64,000 nt of DNA, from NCBI RefSeq assembly GCF_029968095.1, contig NZ_JASCIR010000026.1:32124-96123 (forward strand). The letters run 5' to 3'. The DNA is from Streptomyces solicavernae (GTDB taxonomy: Bacteria > Actinomycetota > Actinomycetes > Streptomycetales > Streptomycetaceae). Made by a program: the position numbers and the translations under genes. The notes under the pieces were generated by a model. The model searched no databases, was not told where the DNA came from, and saw only the letters and a list, made by a program, of their open reading frames with translations. Positions 33,960-42,800 of this stretch are shown piece after piece (position 1 is the stretch's first letter; each line of letters starts with the position of its first letter).

Positions 33960-34676
33960 ATGGTTCAGGCGCAGGTCACCGGGCTGTTTCGCTACCCCGT
34001 CAAGTCGATGCGCGGCGAGTCCGTGCCCGAGGCGCAGGTCGACCAGCGCGGGATCGATGGCGACCGCCAATGGGGAGTGGCGTTCGACGACGGCCGGGTA
34101 GCCAGCGGAAAGACCTGGAAGAACTACCGCCGCTTCACCGGTCTGCTCGACTGGACCGCGCAGACCAGCGCGGGGCATGTCGAGGTACGCACCCCTGAAG
34201 GAGAGCGGTTCACGGCAGGCAGCACGCAGCTGGACCGGCTCCTCACCGAAAGCGGCGGAGCCCCGGTCCGTATGGCGCGCGAAGCCCCCACCGGCGTCGC
34301 GCATCACGACGTGGCGGCCTTGCACCTGCTGAGCGAGTCCACTCTGCAGGCACTCGCGGCGCTGCTGCCCACGCCGCAGGACGCGGTAACGGAGCGGTTC
34401 CGGCCGAACCTCCTGCTCGGCGGTGAGCTCACCCAGCGCCCGGAGACGCAGTGGGTGGGCCACCGGGTCCAGATCGGGGAACAGGTGATCCTCGAGGTGA
34501 CCGAGCCCACCGAACGCTGCGTCATGACCACGCTCGCGCAGCACGGCATACCGGCCTCCAAGGCCGTTCTCAAGACGCTGGCGCGGGAGTTCGACAGCTG
34601 TCTCGGTGTGTACGCCCGAGTCGTCAGGACCGGGACGATCCGCACCGGCGACCCGCTCGTCCTGCTGAACGACTGA
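33960..34676 (+). CDS. MOSC-domain protein (YcbX/mARC-like)
   Basis: A 238-residue protein with an N-terminal MOSC_N beta-barrel (GLFRYPVKSMRGESV, GIDGDRQWGVAF) and a MOSC domain (RFRPNLLLGGE, EPTERCVMTT with the conserved molybdenum-binding Cys about residue 182, CLGVYARVVRTG). MOSC proteins such as mARC and E. coli YcbX/YiiM carry molybdenum cofactor and reduce N-hydroxylated compounds, including N-hydroxyguanidines and hydroxylaminopurine. ATG 33960 with GAGAGG upstream is preferred over GTG 33951. Together with the guanidine N-hydroxylase at 29507 it forms an oxidation/reduction pair that could protect the host from its own N-hydroxy product. YcbX proteins often carry a ferredoxin domain; this one does not. 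Confidence 0.85.
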   Translation: MVQAQVTGLFRYPVKSMRGESVPEAQVDQRGIDGDRQWGVAFDDGRVASGKTWKNYRRFTGLLDWTAQTSAGHVEVRTPEGERFTAGSTQLDRLLTESGGAPVRMAREAPTGVAHHDVAALHLLSESTLQALAALLPTPQDAVTERFRPNLLLGGELTQRPETQWVGHRVQIGEQVILEVTEPTERCVMTTLAQHGIPASKAVLKTLAREFDSCLGVYARVVRTGTIRTGDPLVLLND

Positions 34677-34726
34677 GTCCAGTCACGCACCGCCGCCACC
34701 GGCGGGCACACCGGAAAGGAACGCAT

Positions 34727-35623
34727 GTGACGTCTCAGCGAGCCCTGGTGCTCCCCGGCCTGATGCCGCTCGGCCGAGCGGAGCTGGACGCCGTCCTGGA
34801 GATATCGGACAGCCATCTCGAAGCCGCCGCCGAGATCTGCGGCTTCGACCCGGCCCGGACAGCAACGGCGGACGGCAGCCAGGGCCTCGCCCCCGTCGTA
34901 CACGAAGCGCTCCTCGCCGTGGCGGTGTTCCGACGCATGGAACGGGAGGGCGAGCGCTGGGCTGCGTACGGCGGACTCAGCGCGGGCTGTCTGCCGGCTC
35001 TGTCCGCCGCCGGCGTGGTGTCGGAAGAGGAGTGCTTCCGGCTCATCCGAGAGATCAACTCCCGCCAAGCCGCGGCCCACCGGTCCGCTCGCAGCGGATC
35101 CACCCTCTCCGTGCTCGCCAACTCGGCCGACGAGGCACACCACTTGGTCGGCGTGGTACGCGTCAGAGAGCGCTCTGCCTGGCTCGCGGTGGACCTCGGC
35201 GGAGGGCTGGTCTCGATCAGCGTGCAGAGTCCCGACCCCGGCCCGGTCACCGAACTGCTCGCCCGGCTCGGGCTCGACGTGGTGGATATCGCCGAGCGTG
35301 CCGAGCACTGTCCTTACGCGGTTCCCGGCCAGGAGGAGTTCGCCGAGTTCCTGGACGGCATCACGTTCCGGGAGGCCGATGTGCCGGTCATCTCCCCGCT
35401 CGACGGAAAACCGGTGGACAACTCCCCGTGGGCGTACCGGGACATGATCACTCGGCAGTGGCTGGACACCGCGAGCATGCCCCGCCTGGTCCAGGGCCTG
35501 TGCGAGACATCCGGAGTCCAAGCCGTCGACCTGATCGGGCCGGCCGTGTCGGTGTACCGGAACCGGGTGCGGAGCCTGGTCACGGACGGATTCCCGTTCC
35601 GGATGCTCGCCTTCTCGGACTGA
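34727..35623 (+). CDS. Discrete FabD-like acyltransferase (divergent)
   Basis: A 298-residue protein that aligns along its length with malonyl-CoA:ACP transacylase domains though strongly diverged. The nucleophile elbow reads YGGLSAGCLPALSAAG (about 79; usual GHSxGE), and the usual FHSP...PVxSxxDGxPV region is represented by EHCPYAV followed by VPVISPLDGKPVD (about 192-228), so Ser and His are kept but the GHS histidine is not. Start GTG 34727 has GGAAAGGA 6 nt upstream; the ATG just before it runs straight into a stop. It may load an unusual extender onto the synthase, act as an editing acyl hydrolase, or deliver the starter. Lies between MOSC and amidinotransferase 2. Confidence 0.65.
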   Translation: MTSQRALVLPGLMPLGRAELDAVLEISDSHLEAAAEICGFDPARTATADGSQGLAPVVHEALLAVAVFRRMEREGERWAAYGGLSAGCLPALSAAGVVSEEECFRLIREINSRQAAAHRSARSGSTLSVLANSADEAHHLVGVVRVRERSAWLAVDLGGGLVSISVQSPDPGPVTELLARLGLDVVDIAERAEHCPYAVPGQEEFAEFLDGITFREADVPVISPLDGKPVDNSPWAYRDMITRQWLDTASMPRLVQGLCETSGVQAVDLIGPAVSVYRNRVRSLVTDGFPFRMLAFSD

Positions 35624-35666
35624 ACGCGTGCGGGCCTCAGCCAACCCTGTGAAATGCGAGGGCGTA

Positions 35667-36809
35667 ATGTCGGACAACGGACTTCCCGTAGTCAATTCAT
35701 GGAACGAATGGGACCCCCTTCAGGAAATCGTTGTCGGTTCGGCCGACGGCGCAGCTTTCGAGCCGACCGAGCCCGGTAACCGGCCGCAAGTGCGCGACGG
35801 GAGCGCCGCCTCCTTCCCCACTGGCCCGAAATCGGCCGAGGTCAAGGCCCTGGCCAACGAGGAACTCGACGGTCTCGCCGTGCTGTTGACTGCTCAGGGC
35901 GTGACGGTACGGCGCCCGGACACCTATGACTTCAGCCTCCCGGTGCGTACCCCGCATTTCGAGGTGGAGAGCCAGTACTGCGCGGTGTGCCCGCGGGACG
36001 TCATGATCACGCTGGGGAACGAGATCGTCGAAGCGACGATGTCACGCCGTGGCCGGTACTTCGAGAACGAGCCGTACCGACGGCTGGTCTACGAATACTG
36101 GGAGTCCGACCCCAGAGTGTCCTGGACCGTCGCACCCAAGCCGACCATGTCCGACGCCATGTATCGGGCGGACTTCTGGGACTGGGCGATCGAGGAGCGG
36201 CACCAGCGGATGCACGCCTCGGAGTTCTGTGTCACCCAGGCCGAAGTCGTCTTTGATGCCGCCGACATGATCCGGTTCGGACGCGACATCGTGGTGCAGG
36301 AGTCGATGACGACTAACCGGGCGGGCATCCGGTGGCTCAAGCGGACCCTGGAGCCGAAGGGCTTCCGGGTACACCCGGTCCACTTCCCGCTGGACTTCTT
36401 TCCTTCGCACATCGACTGCACTTTCATTCCGCTCCGCCCCGGGCTCATCCTGACCAATCCGGACCGCCCCATCCACAGTGACGAACGCCCGCTGTTCACC
36501 GAGAACGGCTGGCAGCTGGTCGACGCCCCGGAGCCGATGCTGAGCAATACGGACATGCCGAAGCACTGCCAGTCCTCGAAGTGGCTCTCCATGAACGTGC
36601 TCAGCATTTCCCCTACCAAGATCATCTGCGAGGCCCAGGAGAAGCCGCTCCAGGACCTGCTCCACGACCTCGGTTTCGAGGTGTTCCCCGTGCCCTTCCG
36701 CAACGTATTCGAGTACGGCGGATCGCTGCACTGCGCCACCTGGGACATCCGCAGGGACGGCGGCCCCGAGGACTACTTCCCCTCCCTCACGCGCGAGCGC
36801 ATCCGCTGA
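35667..36809 (+). CDS. Glycine amidinotransferase-like enzyme (CyrA-like)
   Basis: A 380-residue amidinotransferase close to animal AGAT and cyanobacterial CyrA, which make guanidinoacetate from arginine and glycine. Motifs: VNSWNEWDPLQEIVVGSA, PHFEVESQYCAVCPRDVMIT, FDAADMIRFGRDIVVQESMTTN, catalytic His in PSHIDCTFIPLRPG (about 252) and catalytic Cys in YGGSLHCATWDIRRDG (about 362). ATG 35667 with GAGGG upstream is preferred to GTG 35628. It lies 50 bases before the hybrid synthase, whose first module is an adenylation domain, as CyrA precedes the guanidinoacetate-loading CyrB in cylindrospermopsin clusters. Guanidinoacetate as its product is therefore likely. Confidence 0.9.
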   Translation: MSDNGLPVVNSWNEWDPLQEIVVGSADGAAFEPTEPGNRPQVRDGSAASFPTGPKSAEVKALANEELDGLAVLLTAQGVTVRRPDTYDFSLPVRTPHFEVESQYCAVCPRDVMITLGNEIVEATMSRRGRYFENEPYRRLVYEYWESDPRVSWTVAPKPTMSDAMYRADFWDWAIEERHQRMHASEFCVTQAEVVFDAADMIRFGRDIVVQESMTTNRAGIRWLKRTLEPKGFRVHPVHFPLDFFPSHIDCTFIPLRPGLILTNPDRPIHSDERPLFTENGWQLVDAPEPMLSNTDMPKHCQSSKWLSMNVLSISPTKIICEAQEKPLQDLLHDLGFEVFPVPFRNVFEYGGSLHCATWDIRRDGGPEDYFPSLTRERIR

Positions 36810-36859
36810 CACCTCATCACCCGGACGCCCCCGAACACGCCCAGACAAGAAGAGGAAGC

Positions 36860-39800
36860 ATGCCCGACGAACGTCCCGGAGCTGTTCCGGAAACCGTCCA
36901 TGCCCTGGTCGAGCGGCACAGCCGTGGTGAGCACGCCGAGCACATCGCCGTGGAACACCGCGGCCGGCAGGTGACCTACCAACACCTCGCCACCATGGCG
37001 GCGCGGGTGTCCATGGAACTGGCCCGGTCCGGCATCGGCGAGGGGGACTTCGTCGGCGTGCGGATGGTGCGGTCGCCTCAGGCACTGGCGGCGATGCTGG
37101 GTGTGATGAAGTGCGGGGCCGCCTACGTGCCGCTCGACCCGGAGGACCCGGCCGAGCGGACGGCGCACGTGATCACCGCGGCCGGTATCACGACGGTCCT
37201 TCAGGACGGGCCCAGCGATCCGGCTCATCCGGCTCCACACAGTCCGGCACAGCGCGGGGCCTTCGGCGACCGCACAGCTCGGGTCCTCGCGCTCGACGAG
37301 GACTGCCGAACCCTCGCCGGTTCCTCGGCCGAAGGCGTCGAGACCACCTCCGAGGACCCCGGCGCGTCGACCGGGACGCAGCACCCCGGGCCCGACTCCC
37401 CGGCGTATGCGATCTTCACATCCGGTTCCACCGGGCGGCCCAAGGGCGTGCCGATGACCCACGCTGCCCTGCTGAACCTGCTGCGCTGGCACGATCGGAC
37501 CCGGCCGGGAAGCTGCCGGCTGCTCACCGCGCAGGTCTGCGCGGTGAGCTTCGACTTCTCCTTCCACGAGATCTTCTCGACCCTCGGCTTCGGCGGCACT
37601 CTGGTCATCGCCGACGACGACCTGCGCCGCAACCCCTACGCACTGGCCGGCTTTCTCCAAGAGGCCCGGATCGAGCGCCTGTTCCTGCCGGTGACCCTCC
37701 TGGAGCACGTGGCCGACGCGAGCGTGGAATCGGGCGGCGAGCTGAGTCTGCACGACGTGGTCACCACGGGCGAGGCGCTGCGGATCACCCCGGGGATCCG
37801 AACCCTGTTCCGGCGCACCGGTGCACGGCTGCACAACCACTACGGCGCGACGGAGTTCCAGGACGCCACCACGCACACACTGGACGGCGATCCGGACGAC
37901 TGGCCCGCCGTCTGCCCCATCGGCCGCCCCATCGACGGGGTCGGCGTCCACCTCGTCGACCAGGACCTGCAGGAGGTCCCCGACGGAGCCGAGGGGGAGC
38001 TCTGCATCACCGGCGCCGGAGTGGCGATCGGCTACCTCGGCCAACCCGCCCTGACCGCGGAGAAGTTCCTGCCCAACCGCTTCGGCCAGGGGCGTCTCTA
38101 CCGCACCGGTGACCTGGGGCGCCGCCGCCCGGACGGCACCATCGAGCTCCTCGGCCGGATCGACTCCCAGGTCAAGGTGCACGGCGTCCGCGTCGAGACC
38201 GCCGAGGTCGAGGCAGTCCTCCTGGAGCAGCCCGGAGTCCGGGACGCTGCGGTGACGGCATGGGACTACGACGGCGTCCAGCGCCTTGTCGCCCACGTCG
38301 TGCCCGGACCCCCACTGGAGCGGGAGGACGCGGAGCTGCGCCTGCACGAGGCGCTCGCCAACCGGCTGCCTCGCCCGATGCTCCCGGAGGCGTACGTCCT
38401 GTGCGCCGAAATGCCGCTCACGGCCAGCGGAAAGACCGACCGGCTGAAGCTGCCCCCGCCGGCCGCCTTCAGCCGACTCAGTGCCGAGGCGGTGGTCCCG
38501 CCGGGCAGCACGACCGAAGAACTGCTCGTCCGGGTATGGCGGCAGGTGCTGCGCATCGAGGACATCTCGGTCGACGACTCCTTCTTCGCGCTCGGCGGCA
38601 CATCGCTGCTGCTGACCCGGGTACGGCAGGTCCTGCGCAGCACGCTCGGCCGGGAGGTCGACCTCGTGCACCTCGTGCAGTACCCGACGGTCCGTACGTT
38701 CGCCGCCTACCTGGACCGGGAGTCCGGCACCGAACAGACCACACCGGCCGCGGGGACAGCTGCCGCTCGCACCCGCGCCCCCCGCCGCGCCCGTGCCGAC
38801 GACTCCCAGGACATCGCCATCATCGGCATGTCCTGCCGGTTCCCCGGCGCGCCCGACATCGAGACCTTCTGGCGGAACCTGCACCAGGGAACGGAGTCGG
38901 TGCTGTCCGCGGACGGGGGCGCGGTCGGCCAGCGGGACCGGGACCTCGCGAACCAGCCCGGCTACGTCAGCGCCGGAGGGGTGCTCCCGGGGATCGACTG
39001 CTTCGACGCCCGTGCCTTCGGCTTCAGCGCGCGGGAGGCGGAACTACTCGACCCTCAGCACCGGCTGTTCCTCGAGTGCGCCTGGGAGGCGCTGGAAGAC
39101 GCGGGGCACGGCCCCGGCTCACCCGGAGCCGGAGACACAGGGGTGTTCGCGGGCGGGGGCATGAGCACGTACCTGATCAACAACCTGCTGCCGCACTTCG
39201 GCTACGGGACCGCCAAGGGCCTGACCGAATCCGACATGGAGCAGTTCCAGCTCAAGCTGGGCAACGACGGCAACTACCTCGTCACCCGGGCCTCGCACGC
39301 GCTCGACCTGACCGGCCCCGGCGTCAACGTGCAGACGGCCTGCTCGACCTCGCTCACGGCGGTCCACCTGGCCTGCCGGAGCCTGCTCACAGGTGACAGC
39401 ACGATGGCCCTGGCCGGCGGGGTGCACGTCGTGGTGCCGCAGGAAGCCGGGTACCTCCATGAAGAGGGCATGATCCTCTCCGCCGACGGGCACACCCGCA
39501 CCTTCGACGCGGACGCCAGCGGCACCCTGTTCAGCAACGGCTGCGGTGTCGTCGTACTCAAACGGCTCGCGGACGCGGTCGCGGACCAGGACCGGATCAT
39601 CGCCGTGATCAAGGGGTCCGCAGTCAACAACGACGGAACCGAGAAGATCAGCTTCACCGCTCCGAGCGTCGCACGGCAGGCGGACGTCGTCCGGGCGGCC
39701 CTCGAGAACGCGGGCGTCGACCCATGGGACGTCGGCTACATCGAGGCGCACGGCACCGGTACCGCCCTGGGCGACCCCATCGAAGTGGCGGCTCTCACCC

Positions 39801-42800
39801 AGGTGTTCGGCGGTTCTCAGGACGCCACGGACGGGCCGAAGGGCGCGGAGCCAAGCCGGGCCCACTGCGCGCTCGGATCGGTGAAGACGAACGTCGGCCA
39901 CCTCGACGAGGCCGCGGGCATCGCAGGCCTGATCAAGGCCGCGCTCTGCATCGAGCGCGGCACGCTCGTACCGAGCCTGCACTACCGCAAGCCCAACCCC
40001 GAGATCGACTTCGAGCAGTCCCCCTTCCGGGTGCAGACCGAAACGGCGCCGTGGGAGACCGGGGGCGCCCCGCGCATCGCGGGCGTCACCTCGCTGGGCG
40101 TGGGCGGCACCAACTGCCATGTCGTGCTGGCGCAAGGGCCGCAGCGCCCGGCCCGGGACCTGCCTGGACAGGCGACGGTGCTCACCCTGAGCGCACGTAC
40201 CGACAAGGCCCTGGACGAACTGACCGAGCGCTACGCCACCCTGCTCAGCAGCGCCACGGACGCCGCCTTCGCCGACATTTGCTTCACGGCCGCGACCGGA
40301 AGGGCCGGCCTTTCGTCACGGCGGGCTGTCACCGCCGCGACACCGGCCGAGGCCGTGGCAGCTCTGCGCGAGGCCCCAGCCAGCCGGCCGGGCAGCAGCG
40401 GTGCCGGTCGGGCGGCTTTCCTCTTCCCCGGCCAGGGCCCCCAGTTCCCGGGCATGGGCAGGGAACTCTACGACCGGTTCCCGGTATTCCGCGCGGCCAT
40501 CGACCGCTGCGACGCCTGGCTGCAGCAACAGCACGGAAAGTCGCTGCTGCCCGTCCTCTTCCCCGCCCCGGAAGAGCGGTCACCCATTGGCGAGACCCCC
40601 TGGGCTCAGCCGGCTCTGTTCGCCTTCGAGTACGCCCTGGCTGAACTGTGGCAGTCCTGGGGCGTGGTGCCCGCCGCACTGCTCGGGCACAGCCACGGTG
40701 AGTACGCCGCGGCCTGCACGGCAGGCGTGTTCTCAGTCGAGGACGCCATGAAACTCGTGCACGCGCGCGGCCGGCTGATGCAGGACTTGTCCGAGGCCGG
40801 GCAGATGGTCGCCGTCAGTGCCGGGGAGTCGGACGTGGCCGCCCTCCTGTCCCCCCACTGCTCCGTCGCCGCCGTCAACGGCCCGGACTCCACAGTGATC
40901 TCCGGCCGGAGCGACGAGATCGAGCGCACCTGCGCGGAACTCGACGCCCGCGACGTCCGGTACCGGAAACTCGACATCTCGATCGCCTCGCACTCACCGC
41001 TGATGCGGCCCGTGGCCGACGCTTTCGCGGAAGTGGCCAGGAAGGTGACGTACTCCCCGCCACGCCTCAACCTGGTGTCGAGCGTGACGGGCCGTGCCAT
41101 CGGTCAGGAGATCGCGCACTGGAGCTACTGGGTCGACCAGATCCTGCGGCCCGTGCGCTTCCACGAGGCCGTGCGGGAGCTAGCCGGGTCCGCCGTCGAC
41201 GTGCTGCTCGAGGTCGCCCCGAAGCCCACGCTGCTGCAACTCGTCGAGGAGATGCCCGAGGCTGCCGAGCAGCAGCGGCCGGTGGTGCCGAGCCTGCGTC
41301 AGGACCGCCCCTGGGAGCAACTCCTCGATGCAGCCCGCGACTTGTGGCTGGTCGGAGTCCCGGTCGACTGGACAGCGCACTTCGCGGACGCGTACGGGCA
41401 GGGCGCCGCCCCGGCCCGGGTCGCCGTGCCGACCTACCCCTGGCAGCGCGAGCGGTACTGGATCGACGCACCTGCTGTGGCAGCACGTCCGGCAAGCGCC
41501 GTGCGGTCCGGTCACCCCGCGGCGAGCATGCTCGGAGAGCGGCTCGACCTCACGGACGACGACGGCGTCCGCTTCCACTCCGTGCTGGGCGTGGACGCCG
41601 TGCCCTGGCTCAAGGAACACCGGGTGTTCCAGTCCGTGGTGATGCCCGCGGTCGCCTACCAGGCCCTCGCGTTCGCGGCGGCGGCCGAGGTGTCCGGCCC
41701 CGGGCCCGTCGAGCTGCGCGACTTCTACATCCACCAGGCCATGGTGTTCCCGGACGACCAGTTCGTCCGGCAGCTCCAGGTCGTCCTCAAGACCAACGAG
41801 CAGGGCTCGGTGCCCTTCGAGGTCCACTCCCGGCCCCACGACCCCGACGCGCGCCGGGCGGGCGCCGCCTCCGTCCCCTGGGAGCTGCACGCCAGCGGCC
41901 TGCTGACGGCACCTGCTGCCACGGTGGTGCACGAGCCCGCCCTGCTCTCCGCGCTACGAGCCCAGTTCACCGGCAACGCGATGTCCCCCGATGAGATCTA
42001 CATCCGCGATCACGAACGGCAGATCGATCTGGGTGAGAGCTTCCGGGTCACGACCGGCCTGTGGCGTGACGGGCGACAGGCGCTGTCCCGGATTTCCCTC
42101 GGCCGGACACTGCCGCGCAACGAGGACCGCGGCGTGCACCCCGTCCTCCTGGAGGCGTGTTTCCTCGCCCTGACCACGACCTACACCGAGGAGATCGGGC
42201 TCAGCACCTACGTACCGCTCGGCGTCGACCTGATCAGACTCGAAAGGGACGCCGGCAGCGAGGCGTGGTGCCACGCACGCCTGCGCCCCTTCGAGGGTGA
42301 GCGGCCCGAGGTCCTGCGGGCCGACCTCGACCTGTTCGCGCCCGACGGAACGCGGATCCTGTCCATGACGGGAGTCGTGCTCAAGCGCGCCGACCGCGCG
42401 GCCATGCTCGCCGGTGCGCCCCAGGCATGGCACACGTGGCTCTACCGCACCGGCTGGGACCCGGCGAGCCTTCCGGAGCCGACCGCCGCGGCACCGGAGC
42501 GGGCCGGGAGGTGGCTGATCCTCGCTGACGAACCCGGGCGAGCCCGCGCCGTGGCGGACTACGCGGCGGACCGGGGGGCCACTTGCGAGATCAGGCCCTA
42601 CAGCGCCGCGCCGGACGACGGCCAGACCGATCCGTACACCGGATTCGACGTGGTGGTGGTCGACACCGGGGACGACGGCGCAGCCGCACCGGTGGCGAGC
42701 CGGGCGGTCGCCGAGGGACAGCGGTTCCTCCAGATGATCCAGTCGCTCGCCGCGATGGAGCCTCCGGTTCCCGCGTTGTGTCTCGTCACCCACGGGGCGC

